From contig CAWFFJ010000036.1 in assembly GCA_963814875.1 (NCBI GenBank), forward strand, positions 1 to 18,303: 18,303 bases of DNA, in the 5' to 3' direction. The notes beneath the pieces are model-generated. The model did not search any database and was not told where the DNA came from. It saw nothing but the letters and a program-made list of their open reading frames with translations. Each line of letters begins with the position of its first letter. The first letter of the stretch is position 1. This stretch comes from CAVSIS01 sp963814875 (GTDB lineage: Bacteria > Acidobacteriota > Thermoanaerobaculia > Thermoanaerobaculales > Sulfomarinibacteraceae). A program made the position numbers and the translations under genes. Positions 7,819-15,421 of this stretch are shown here, in pieces.

Positions 7819-9914
7819 TCGTGATGACGTCTGGTGTCGTTCCCCGCGCCCGGCGGCCCGAGAGTTCGCCGTACGGGTCTTCCGGACGGGCGATTTGTCC
7901 GCGCTGGCGGAGCCTCGCCGCAAGCGCGCTCGTGCTGCTCGCGGTCTTCGCATGGCCGGTGGCGGCGGATGACGACGAGGTCGAGATCGAGGCGACGGTC
8001 GAGGCGATGATGGGGCCAAATGCCTTCGTGGTCGACTCCGGCGTGATCATCGACGTCGAGCCGGCCACGAAGTGGGAGAACGACCTCTCCGGTCTCGGTG
8101 ACCTCACCCCCGCCATCCGCGTCAAGGTGAAAGGTGCCTGGCAGGAGCGCGGGGTCGAGCTGCGGGCCTCGAAGGTGGCTCGGACCAGCGACGGCCTGGG
8201 ATCGGGAGACGACGAGGACGGCGACCATGGGGGCGGCGACGGCGACGACTCTCCTCCGGCTGGGATCATGTTCGAGACCCGCGGCCGGATCAGCGAGGTG
8301 CTCCCGCCGGACGGTTTCGCGCTCGCGGACGGCACGCACTTCACGGTCGACGCGGCGACCCGATACGATCCGGTCATTGGGAGCTTCGACGGACTGAGCG
8401 CCGGCCAGTACCTCGAGGTCAAGGCCGTCCGGATGGGCGATGGCGTCAACCTGGCGGCCGAGCTTGGTTACGAGGGCGATTCCGACGGCGGGCAGGGGTA
8501 CGGCGAGATCTACGGCGTCGCAGCGGCCGTCACTGATACCCAGCTGCTGCTCGAGGACGGCACCGTCATCGTCCACGACGCCCTCACCGAGTGGCGCGGC
8601 GACGCCGACCGCTGGCAGGACGTACAGCCGGGGTTCGCCGTCGATGCTCAAGTCTTTCACGACCAAGTAGGCCGCGTTGTCGCCCGCGAGGTGCGGACCG
8701 ACGACCAGCGGCTGCCGGCAACGGAAGGCGAGGACTACGAACCCAGACAGGCTTTGGTGGTGCTCGCCAGCGGCGCCGATGCAGCTGCCGTGGCGGACCG
8801 GTCCGGGGCCGAGGTTGCGGCGACCATCGGTGACTTCGCGGCCCTGCTCCGCTGGCAGGACGAACTTGATGACGCCCGTCTGGCGGCGCTTGCTGCCGAT
8901 TCCGGCGTGCGAGCCGTGGAGCCCAACTACCGATTCCGCGATCCCGAGTCGGTGCGCCGGCGGTACCCGATCATCGACGGGCGCGCGAGCATGGCGAGCG
9001 TGCAGACCCAGACCGCTGCGGGCGCGGTCGGCCTCCAGGCTGCCCTGGCGAGGTCCACCGGACTGGGAGCCGTGGTCGCGGTGATCGACACCGGTGTCGA
9101 TCCGTCCCACCCGGCCCTGCTCGGCCGCATCGTCCCCGGGGGCCGTGACCTGGTGGACGGAGACGACCAACCGTGGGAGACACGCAACGGCATCGACGAC
9201 GATGGTGATGGCGAGATCGACGAGGCCGCCGGCCACGGCACCTTCGTTGCGTCGGTGATCGCCGCCGTGGCCCCGGCCGCCGGCATTCTCCCGCTGCGGG
9301 TCCTCGACGACGATGGTGGCGGCACCGCCTTCGCTGTGGCCGAGGCGCTCGCGTTCGCAATCGATGCACGGGTCGACGTGATCAACCTCTCGCTGACCTA
9401 CCACCGGCGCTCGGCGGCGGTCGACCTGCTGCTCGAGCGCGCGGCGGCGGCCGGGATCGTCGTAGTCGCCGCCGCGGGCAACGACGGCGCCTCGACGGTC
9501 GACTTTCCGGCCTCGGACAGCAACGTGGTCGGCGTGACAGCGACGGTTGCCGACGAGACCGTGCTGACCGCCTTCGCCAACCGCTCGCCGCTGGTCCAGG
9601 TCGCCGCTCCCGGAGAGGACGTACTCGGCGCGCTCGACCGCGGCCTCTTCGCCACCTGGAGCGGGACCTCGATGGCGGCCCCCTTCGTAGCCGGAACAGC
9701 GGCACTCCTCAAGTCGATCGACCCGACCCTCGACCCGGCACTGGTCCGTGACGCCCTGCTGCAGGGGTCCCGGCCTCTGGTCGATGGCACGTGGTCCGGA
9801 GTCGCCCTCGACGCGGGCGGCGCGGTCGGCCTGCTCGCTTCGACGAGCCCCAACCTGCGGACGGCTCCAGCCGGGCGTCTGGCGCCGTCGGGGGCTGCCG
9901 CAGGCACACCTTGA
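7815..9914 (+). CDS. exported S8 subtilisin-like protease with three DUF5666-like repeats
   Basis: Secreted serine protease, up to 699 residues. A signal sequence lies at about 30-51 (WRSLAASALVLLAVFAWPVAA). Three similar OB-like beta repeats follow at about 55-123, 152-220 and 229-296, resembling DUF5666, with an Asp/Gly-rich linker at 126-148. Residues 312-374 resemble an inhibitor I9-type propeptide ending AVEPNYRF. The S8 domain (about 395-670) has the full catalytic set: D425 in VIDTGVD, H474 in GHGTFVAS, oxyanion N556 in AAGNDG and S619 in SGTSMAAPF. An acidic calcium-type loop NGIDDDGDGEIDE precedes the histidine. GTG 7815 overlaps the CHAT stop by four bases; GTG 7821 and ATG 7824 are alternative starts. 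No cell-wall sorting signal is seen. Confidence 0.93.
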   Translation: MIVMTSGVVPRARRPESSPYGSSGRAICPRWRSLAASALVLLAVFAWPVAADDDEVEIEATVEAMMGPNAFVVDSGVIIDVEPATKWENDLSGLGDLTPAIRVKVKGAWQERGVELRASKVARTSDGLGSGDDEDGDHGGGDGDDSPPAGIMFETRGRISEVLPPDGFALADGTHFTVDAATRYDPVIGSFDGLSAGQYLEVKAVRMGDGVNLAAELGYEGDSDGGQGYGEIYGVAAAVTDTQLLLEDGTVIVHDALTEWRGDADRWQDVQPGFAVDAQVFHDQVGRVVAREVRTDDQRLPATEGEDYEPRQALVVLASGADAAAVADRSGAEVAATIGDFAALLRWQDELDDARLAALAADSGVRAVEPNYRFRDPESVRRRYPIIDGRASMASVQTQTAAGAVGLQAALARSTGLGAVVAVIDTGVDPSHPALLGRIVPGGRDLVDGDDQPWETRNGIDDDGDGEIDEAAGHGTFVASVIAAVAPAAGILPLRVLDDDGGGTAFAVAEALAFAIDARVDVINLSLTYHRRSAAVDLLLERAAAAGIVVVAAAGNDGASTVDFPASDSNVVGVTATVADETVLTAFANRSPLVQVAAPGEDVLGALDRGLFATWSGTSMAAPFVAGTAALLKSIDPTLDPALVRDALLQGSRPLVDGTWSGVALDAGGAVGLLASTSPNLRTAPAGRLAPSGAAAGTP

Positions 9915-10051
9915 GCTCCGATCCCGCGGTGGCTGGTTATTCCGCACCATGCTTGCCAGGGTGCGGCTTCGACAGGGCGAGCCGAACACGAGCGCTCTGG
10001 CAGCCTCGGCGGAATCGGCGAGAGCTGCGGTGGACCGCCCATATTGCGTGG

Positions 10052-10636
10052 ATGTCGCTCGTGCCAGTGGTCCTCGCGTGCGCCGCTGCAGATGCCGCTG
10101 AGCGGGTCGTGGTCCTCGACCCGGCAGCGACGACAATCGGTTTCACCCTCGGCGCGACCCTGCACACGGTGCACGGGACGGTCGCGCTCGACCGCGGCGA
10201 GCTGCGCCTCGACCCGGAGACCCACGCGCTCTCCGGTGAGATCGTGATGGACACGATCAGTGCGGACACGGGCAACGATTCCCGCGACAAGAAGATGCAC
10301 CGCGAGGTGTTGCGCAGCGGGGAGCACCCGACCGCCACTCTGCGGGTCGACGGCTTCGAGGGCGACCTCGCCCCATCTGGGGCGAGCCGGATCACGGTTC
10401 GGGGCGAGCTCGTCCTGCTCGGGCAGGCGCACCCGGTGGCGATACCGGCGGACGTGACTCTCGATGGGGACCGCGTGAAGGTGAGCGGTTCGTTCGAGAT
10501 CCCCTACGTGGCGTGGGGTCTCGAGGACCCGAGCAGCTTCATCTTGCGGGTCGACAAGACTGTGCAGGTCGAGGTCGAAGCCGCCTGCAGCGTTGCCGAG
10601 CCGACGCCGTCGCTCGCTCCGGTCCCAACCGACTGA
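10052..10636 (+). CDS. YceI-like family periplasmic protein
   Basis: YceI-like proteins are small lipocalin-like beta-barrels that bind polyisoprenoid or amphiphilic molecules in the periplasm. Family features are the early segment TTIGFTLGATLHTVHGTV, the middle GEIVMDTISADTGNDSRDKKMHREVL, and the late PVAIPADVTLDGDRVKVSGSFEI. From the ATG at 10052 the protein is 194 residues with a short hydrophobic leader ending at about residue 16 (ACAAADAA). That leader lacks positive charge, so a start further upstream is possible: the frame is open to 9791, and the extension contains RRNRREL before a Trp-rich stretch. The gene follows the subtilisin by 137 bases and precedes cydA by about 200 bases; a functional link with either is not evident. 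Substrate unknown. Confidence 0.82.
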   Translation: MSLVPVVLACAAADAAERVVVLDPAATTIGFTLGATLHTVHGTVALDRGELRLDPETHALSGEIVMDTISADTGNDSRDKKMHREVLRSGEHPTATLRVDGFEGDLAPSGASRITVRGELVLLGQAHPVAIPADVTLDGDRVKVSGSFEIPYVAWGLEDPSSFILRVDKTVQVEVEAACSVAEPTPSLAPVPTD

Positions 10637-10761
10637 CGGTGCCGTCTTCATCAGCCGCCGCCGGGGTGAAGCGGCCCCCTTGAGGATCGTAAACCCCAGC
10701 TGAGCTCTCGGGAGCCGTTTCGCGGCCCTCGATTGGAGCTGCAGCCGGCTCGTCCTGACGC

Positions 10762-10783
10762 ACTGCGGCGAGATTGCCGCAGT
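10762..10783 (+). promoter_or_regulatory. inverted repeat overlapping the expected -35 position of cydAB (operator-like)
   Basis: ACTGCGGC and GCCGCAGT are perfect 8-base inverted arms with a 6-base gap. They end seven bases before a -10-like TACAAT (10790-10795) and cover the place where a -35 box would be. No canonical -35 is present, which fits a regulated promoter bound by a dimeric factor. It could instead be a terminator stem for the YceI gene, but no T-run follows. Confidence 0.45.
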
Positions 10784-10789
10784 CCGCCG

Positions 10790-10795
10790 TACAAT
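10790..10795 (+). promoter_or_regulatory. -10-like hexamer TACAAT upstream of cydA
   Basis: TACAAT lies 40 bases before the cydA ATG, close to the TATAAT consensus in otherwise very GC-rich DNA. Transcription starting about seven bases downstream would leave a leader of about 33 bases that carries AGGGGAGG (10820-10827), the cydA ribosome binding site. Confidence 0.45.
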
Positions 10796-10834
10796 GGTTC
10801 TCGGACGTCGCCGCCGTCCGAGGGGAGGCCCGGC

Positions 10835-12370
10835 ATGGATGTCGTCCTGCTGTCGCGGATCCAGTTCGCGGTCACGATCGCGTTCCACTACATCTTCCCG
10901 CCCCTGGCGATCGGGATGAGCGCCGTGCTGGTTTGGCTCGAAGGCCGCTATCTCGTGACCAAGGACCCGCTGTACGAGACCGCGGCGCGCTTCTGGACCC
11001 GGGTCTTCGCGCTCAACTTCGCCATCGGGGTCGCCACCGGGATCGTGATGGAGTTCCAGTTCGGGACCAACTGGGCGACCTACTCGCGCTTCGTCGGCGA
11101 CGTCTTCGGCTCCGCCCTGGCGGCGGAGGGGATCTTCGCCTTCTTCCTCGAGTCGGGCTTCCTGGCGGTGCTGGTGTTCGGCTGGGACCGCGTGTCGGCG
11201 CGGATGCACTTCTTCTCGACCCTCATGGTCGCGCTCGGCTCGATCTTCTCCTCGATCTGGATCGTGGTCGCCAACTCGTGGCAGCAGACCCCCGCCGGCC
11301 ACCACATCGTGCCGGTGATGCGCGACGGTGCGCCGCTGCTGCGCGACGGGGTCCCGGTGATGCGGGCCGAGGTCGTCGACTTCTGGGCGATGGTCTTCAA
11401 CCCGTCCAGCGTCGAGCGGCTGGTCCACGTGTGGATCGGCGCCTTCATCGTCGGCGGCTTCTTCATCATGTCGATCTCGGCCTGGTACCTGCTCAAGCGC
11501 CGCCACGTCGAGTTCGCCAAGCGCTCCTTCGAGGGCGCCCTGGTCCTCGCCACCGTGGCCTCGCTCGCCGCGCTCGTCTCCGGCCACCTCCAGGCCCGCA
11601 ACGTCTACCGCTACCAGCCTGCGAAGATCGCCGCCTTCGAGGGCCAGTACCACACCGGGCGCGGCGACCTCAGCCTGTTCGGCATCCCCGACGACGCCAG
11701 CCAGAGCGTGAAGCTCAGCATCGCCATCCCCGGCGGCCTCTCCTTCCTGCTCCACGACGACTTCTCGACGCCCGGTCGTCGGCCTCGACCGCTTCCGGCC
11801 CCGAGGATCGACCGCCGGTGAAGGTGCCGTTCTTCAGCTACCACCTCATGATCGGCCTCGGGACGCTGTTCATCGCGCTCACCCTGCTCGCCTCGCTGCT
11901 GCGCTGGCGCGGGCGGCTGTGGGAAAGCCGTTGGCTGCTGTGGGTCTTCGTGTTTGCGGTGGTCGGGCCGATCGTCGCCAACGAGGTCGGCTGGATCGCC
12001 GCCGAGGTCGGACGCCAGCCGTGGATCGTGCATCCGCCGGTGGAGTGGACCGCGACCGGCGACCTCGTGACCGGACCCGAGGGGACTGTCGTCTACGACG
12101 AGGCGCTCGGGCTGCGCACGACGGACGCCGTCAGTCCGTCGCGTGCGCGCGAACCAGGTGCTCGGCTCGCTGGTCGGCTTCGGCCTGATCTACGCGGGGC
12201 TGATCGCGGTGTGGCTGTTCGTGCTCGACCGCAAGATCAAGCACGGGCCCGAGCCCGGGGGTGAGGCCGCAGGAGGCGGGGGCCACGGCCTGATCGACGC
12301 CGCCGGAAGCCTCGCCGCGCACCAGGACTCGATGACCGGCGTCGTCCGTGGGGGCGAGGGGAGGTCGTGA
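10835..12370 (+). CDS. cydA: cytochrome bd oxidase subunit I, interrupted by three single-base frame shifts
   Basis: Quinol-oxidising, heme-bearing subunit of the high-affinity terminal oxidase, inner membrane. ATG 10835 follows AGGGGAGG. The uninterrupted frame encodes 328 residues and stops at 11821. Heme ligands and functional residues are visible: H18, E98 and E106 (AAEGIFAFFLES), H198 in ERLVHVW, and Q-loop K264 and E269. Past DFSTP (to 11773) the family sequence continues in another frame as VVGLDRFRP (11775-11801), then in a third from 11803 (EDRPPVKVPFF, ligand Met in YHLMIGLG, signature GWIAAEVGRQPW), and returns to the first frame at 12143 (VRANQVLGSL). Three extra bases, near 11774, within 11799-11802 and at 12142, explain this; removing them gives about 510 residues ending at 12370. 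The Q-loop is of the short type. Sequence error or real decay are both possible. Confidence 0.88.
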
Positions 12371-13398
12371 TGGGCTTCGAAACTCTCGCCGTCATCTGGT
12401 TCGCGCTCGAGGGCGTGCTGCTGATCGGCTACGCCGTGCTCGACGGCTTCGACCTCGGCGTCGGCATCCTCCACCCGTTCGTCGCTCACACCGACGAGGA
12501 GAAGCGGATCTCGATGAACTCCATCGGGCCGCTGTGGGACGGCAACGAGGTCTGGCTGGTGACCTTCGGCGGCGCGCTCTTCGCCGCCTTCCCCGAGGCC
12601 TATGCGACCGTCTTCTCGGGCTTCTACACCGCCTTCATGCTCCTGCTGGTGGCGTTGATCTCGCGCGCGGTGTCGCTCGAGTTCCGCTCCAAGATCAACT
12701 CGACCACGTGGCGCGGCTTCTGGGACTGGGCGTTCTTCGCCGGCTCGGCGCTGGCGAGCCTGCTGTTCGGGGTCGCGGTCGGCAACGCGATGCTCGGCCT
12801 GCCGCTCGACGGCGAGGGCAACTTCTTCGGCGGCGTCCTCGACCAGCTCGGACCATACCCGGTGCTGATCGGACTGATGACCGTGGCGCTGTTCGCCATG
12901 CACGGCGGGATGTTCCTGTACCTCAAGACCGAGGGTGCCTTCCAGCGCCGGCTGCGGGACTGGTTGTGGCGGACCTGGGGGCTGTTCCTGGTGCTGTTCA
13001 TGCTCGCGACGATCGCGACGGTTGCCTTCATCCCACGCGCGACAGAGAACTTCCGGCACTTCCCGTGGGCGGCGGCGATCGTCGTCGCCGCGGTGCTGGC
13101 GGTGGCCAACATCCCGCGCTGTCTGTACTGGGACCGGCCGGGACAAGCCTTTGCCTCCAGCACGGTGGTGATCGCGACGCTCGTGATGCTGTTCGGCTTC
13201 GCCCTCTACCCGAATCTGGTGACGGCGTCCAACGACCCCGCCCACAGCGTCACCATCTTCAACGCCGCCTCGAGCCCCAAGACCCTGGGGATCATGCTGA
13301 TCATCGCGGCCATCGGGATGCCGTTCGTGCTGACCTACTCGGGGATCATCTACTGGACCTTCCGCGGCAAGGTGAAGCTGGGCGAGCACTCCTACTGA
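12370..13398 (+). CDS. cydB: cytochrome bd oxidase subunit II
   Basis: Membrane partner of CydA in the bd-type quinol:O2 oxidoreductase. The 342-residue protein is intact. The N-terminal signature ALEGVLLIGYAVLDGFDLGVGIL and PLWDGNEVWLVTFGGALFAAFP are diagnostic, and about eight or nine hydrophobic helices are visible. Its ATG overlaps the restored cydA stop as TGATG, and GAGGGGAGG (about 12356-12364) provides a strong ribosome binding site; a GTG at 12367 is an alternative start. The overlap with the frame restored in cydA supports the idea that cydA was one gene. No cydX-like small membrane protein was recognised after it. The gene ends at the edge of a structured non-coding region. Confidence 0.96.
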   Translation: MGFETLAVIWFALEGVLLIGYAVLDGFDLGVGILHPFVAHTDEEKRISMNSIGPLWDGNEVWLVTFGGALFAAFPEAYATVFSGFYTAFMLLLVALISRAVSLEFRSKINSTTWRGFWDWAFFAGSALASLLFGVAVGNAMLGLPLDGEGNFFGGVLDQLGPYPVLIGLMTVALFAMHGGMFLYLKTEGAFQRRLRDWLWRTWGLFLVLFMLATIATVAFIPRATENFRHFPWAAAIVVAAVLAVANIPRCLYWDRPGQAFASSTVVIATLVMLFGFALYPNLVTASNDPAHSVTIFNAASSPKTLGIMLIIAAIGMPFVLTYSGIIYWTFRGKVKLGEHSY

Positions 13399-13513
13399 CC
13401 TACCCTCGCCGCCGGGCCTCTGCTGCGGACCGCGCATGGCCGCAATCTGCCGTGCTCTCGACCGCCTGTGCTCCTCAACGTAGCAGGGCTACGCCTTCGT
13501 CGCCCAGACGGCC

Positions 13514-13584
13514 GAGATCCCGGCATCTTGCAGCCCTGCGCGATCCTCGCGACGAGGCCCGGCCGCGAGGGTGGGTCTCCAACC
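13514..13584 (+). repeat. dispersed repeat, copy 1
   Basis: This 71-base unit matches the unit at 13731-13801 at about 62 of 71 positions without gaps. It contains the perfect hairpin CCTCGCG (13545-13551) / CGCGAGG (13564-13570) around a 12-base loop. Confidence 0.7.
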
Positions 13585-13690
13585 AAGGAAGAACGAGGAA
13601 CGCCTGCGGGCGTCGCCGCACCGAGAAAGCCGACATCTGCCAACGCCACGCGGCCCTCGCGTCGCCGCGCGGTGCGGCCTGCAGGCTTGG

Positions 13691-13706
13691 CCCGCTTTCA
13701 GGCGGG
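13691..13706. terminator. GC hairpin, possible two-way terminator stem
   Basis: CCCGC-TTTCAG-GCGGG forms a compact stem-loop about 290 bases after cydB and 157 bases before the stop-codon end of the convergent regulator. No clear T-run follows on either strand, so intrinsic termination is not assured. Confidence 0.25.
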
Positions 13707-13730
13707 AGACACGGGGCGCGCGTGGAGATC

Positions 13731-13801
13731 GAGATCCCGCCATCTCACAGGCCTGCGCGATCCTCCCGACGAGGCCCGACCGCGAGGGTGGGTCTTCGAA
13801 C
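13731..13801 (+). repeat. dispersed repeat, copy 2
   Basis: Second copy of the 71-base unit, 217 bases after the first and in the same orientation. One stem base differs from copy 1 (CCTCCCG against CCTCGCG), so its hairpin is slightly weaker. Confidence 0.7.
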
Positions 13802-13849
13802 CCGGAACATCGCAAGACCGGCCGCGTGGCGGGGATCCCGCGGCGGACT

Positions 13850-14527
13850 TCAGTTGTTCGCGCGGCCGGTCGCGGTTTCGGTCGGGGCGTCCGCGTCCGC
13901 GACGCGGACCACGAGCACCGTCGCGCCGATCGTGATCACGTCGCGGTCCGAGAGCTCCACCGCGCTCATCACCGGCCGCCCCCGCAGCGAGGTACCGTTC
14001 TTGCTCCCGAGGTCCTCGAGGTAGGCATGGCCGTCCCGAACCACGATCCGGGCGTGGCGGCGGGAGATCCGGGCCGCCGGGATCCGCACCTCGGCGTCGT
14101 CCGAGCGGCCGATCACGTGCTCGCCCTCGCTGAGCGGAAGCTCGCAGTCGCCGATCAGCAGCGAGATGCCGCCGGAGGGCGACGCCGGTGCGACCGGCTC
14201 GAGTCCCTCCACCGGCGCGATCAGCCGGTAGCCGCGCTTGGGGATGGTCTCGACGAAGCGGGGTTGGTTGGCGTCGTCACCGAGAGCCTGGCGGAGCAGC
14301 GCCATCGCGCGGGTGAGCGCGGACCGAGCCACGTAGCGTTGCTGCCAGACGCCGTCGAAGATCTCCTCCCGCCGCACCACCCGGCCTGGTCTCCGCGCCA
14401 GGAAGACCAGCAGGTCCATCAGCAGCGGCTCGATCCGAACGCATCCGTCGCTGTTCGCGATCGAGTTCGCCTCCGGCTCGACGAGTACGTCGCCCACTCG
14501 AAAGACGTTCGACGGGGTCGTTGTCAT
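13850..14527 (-). CDS. winged-helix/FHA fusion transcriptional regulator
   Basis: Predicted cytoplasmic DNA-binding protein of 225 residues. Residues about 8-107 form an OmpR/PhoB/CadC-type winged helix, including RREEIFDGVWQ, the recognition region ARSALTRAMALLRQALGD and the wing FVETIPKRGYRLIAPV. Residues about 120-210 form a forkhead-associated domain with the phosphothreonine-binding signature intact: G140-R141, SRRH (S155-H158) and NGT (N177-T179). No membrane segment or receiver domain is present. The start is the ATG ending at 14527, preceded by GGCAGG; the frame is open upstream to 14809 but without family features. A TACGAT -10-like hexamer lies at 14545-14550. The layout recalls mycobacterial EmbR, which combines winged helix and FHA and is controlled by a Ser/Thr kinase, but here the middle BTAD domain is missing. 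A kinase gene lies about 1.3 kb away. Targets unknown. Confidence 0.9.
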   Translation of the reverse strand: MTTTPSNVFRVGDVLVEPEANSIANSDGCVRIEPLLMDLLVFLARRPGRVVRREEIFDGVWQQRYVARSALTRAMALLRQALGDDANQPRFVETIPKRGYRLIAPVEGLEPVAPASPSGGISLLIGDCELPLSEGEHVIGRSDDAEVRIPAARISRRHARIVVRDGHAYLEDLGSKNGTSLRGRPVMSAVELSDRDVITIGATVLVVRVADADAPTETATGRANN

Positions 14528-14908
14528 GCCGGGTGCCTGCCACCATCGTAGCGCACGGAGATCGTCTACGAGAAACCGGGGCGCGTCGAGCGGTCGTCCG
14601 GGCATGGCGCGTCTCCTTCCCGAATCGGGTCGACCAGTGGTCGATAAAGAGCCGGCGGCGGCAACCCGCAGAAGGTGCGACCCAACCCTGCGGGAAGCCG
14701 TCGCCGACGTGAGGGGCTCGTGTACAGCTGGCGAGACGTTGGCTTGGACGGAGACACCCGGCAATGGGTGGACAGCCCGAGAACCACGACAAGTGTGTGA
14801 CTTGTGCACCTCATACTCAGAGTGTTGGGCGCCGTGGTCACGAAGTGGCTATGGCAGTGCTCGGGCAGCGCTCGGAAGATGCTCGGATCAGGTGCGGGGC
14901 GTCGGTCT
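14528..14908. other. intergenic region without recognised gene
   Basis: About 380 bases between the nucleotidyltransferase stop and the regulator start, both on the minus strand. Short open frames occur on both strands but none resembles a known protein or has a supporting ribosome binding site. It includes a perfect 6-base inverted repeat ACAAGT-GTGTG-ACTTGT at 14789-14805 and a probable promoter region just upstream of the regulator. Confidence 0.55.
14789..14805. promoter_or_regulatory. inverted repeat in the regulator's upstream region
   Basis: ACAAGT and ACTTGT flank a 5-base gap and form a perfect dyad in an AT-richer patch about 260 bases upstream of the winged-helix/FHA start and about 100 bases after the nucleotidyltransferase stop. 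It could be a protein-binding site; a terminator is less likely for lack of a T-run. Confidence 0.25.
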
Positions 14909-15421
14909 TCAGCGCCGCCGACGCGCCGTCTCGAGTGCCTGTCTGAGGAACGGAAGGTCGCCCAGGTCCTTCGGACGACCGGCCCTCTCCTTGTTCAGAA
15001 TCAGCTCCTCGAGACCCAGGTAGTTGACCTGTACCTTGCCGACATCGGTTTCGAGGTCGACGACGGTCCGGCTCTCCCAGGCGCCGGGGAAGTCGACCCC
15101 GTCAATCCGATTGAGGAGGTCGATCCGGTTCGGCGGCATCCCGAACTGGAGAATCAGGCCATCCTCCGTCAGCTCCCGGAACTCCTCGAGCCCGGGCACG
15201 GACCCCTGCCAGAACTCCGCGAGTGCCGAGTAGAGGCGCTCGGCGTTCGAATGCTCGTTGTCGTAGAAGAAATCGACATCACCGGTCAGACGGACGTGGC
15301 CGTAGAAGATCACCGCCTCGCCACCGGCGATGACGTAGCGAACACTGTGTCGGTGAAGGCAGCGAATGAAGTCGCGGATGTCTGGAGAGAATGAGGAGGG
15401 CTCTAACGTTTCGCGTGGCAT
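14909..15421 (-). CDS. nucleotidyltransferase of a toxin-antitoxin-like module
   Basis: Predicted NTP transferase of the polymerase-beta-like superfamily, 170 residues, resembling the DUF6036/AbiEii-type group. The core is visible: YVIAGGEAVIFYGHVRLTGDVDFFYD, where G33-G34 start the nucleotide site and D48 and D50 are the first two metal-binding acids; NRIDLL supplies the third (D101). A C-terminal NKERAGRPKDLGDL motif is also typical of this group. The ATG ending at 15421 lies inside the 3' end of the upstream 56-residue gene, which overlaps it by 19 bases, so translation is probably coupled. A longer frame to 15526 would overlap that gene in a conflicting frame and is not used. It could modify tRNA, protein or a small molecule; target and toxicity are inferred only from family and layout. 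Confidence 0.85.
   Translation of the reverse strand: MPRETLEPSSFSPDIRDFIRCLHRHSVRYVIAGGEAVIFYGHVRLTGDVDFFYDNEHSNAERLYSALAEFWQGSVPGLEEFRELTEDGLILQFGMPPNRIDLLNRIDGVDFPGAWESRTVVDLETDVGKVQVNYLGLEELILNKERAGRPKDLGDLPFLRQALETARRRR

Larger units (their letters stand above)
13399..13849. other. non-coding region rich in repeats and hairpins between convergent genes
   Basis: No convincing gene is seen on either strand across about 450 bases. The region lies between the 3' ends of cydB (plus) and the winged-helix/FHA regulator (minus). It holds two copies of a roughly 71-base repeat plus several GC-rich hairpins, such as CCCGC-TTTCAG-GCGGG (13691-13706) and the palindrome GCCTGCAGGC (13677-13686). Open frames here encode Arg/Pro-rich sequence with no recognisable domain. 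It may serve as a two-way transcription terminator or be a dispersed repeat element. Confidence 0.6.

Noticed and set aside
7581..10136. 851-residue open frame on the minus strand
   Set aside because: Antisense shadow of the CHAT 3' end and the subtilisin gene; it has no domain, and the plus strand carries intact catalytic motifs.
9398..11755. 785-residue open frame on the minus strand
   Set aside because: Runs opposite subtilisin, YceI and cydA; composition is His/Asp/Arg-rich and without any recognisable domain.
13489..13815. 108-residue minus-strand open frame in the repeat region
   Set aside because: It is built from the two non-coding repeat copies and hairpins, Arg/Gly/Pro-rich, with no start signal; more likely translated repeat DNA than a gene.
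14526..15023. 165-residue plus-strand open frame across the regulator/nucleotidyltransferase gap
   Set aside because: It overlaps the nucleotidyltransferase 3' end in antisense, has no domain and no start signal.
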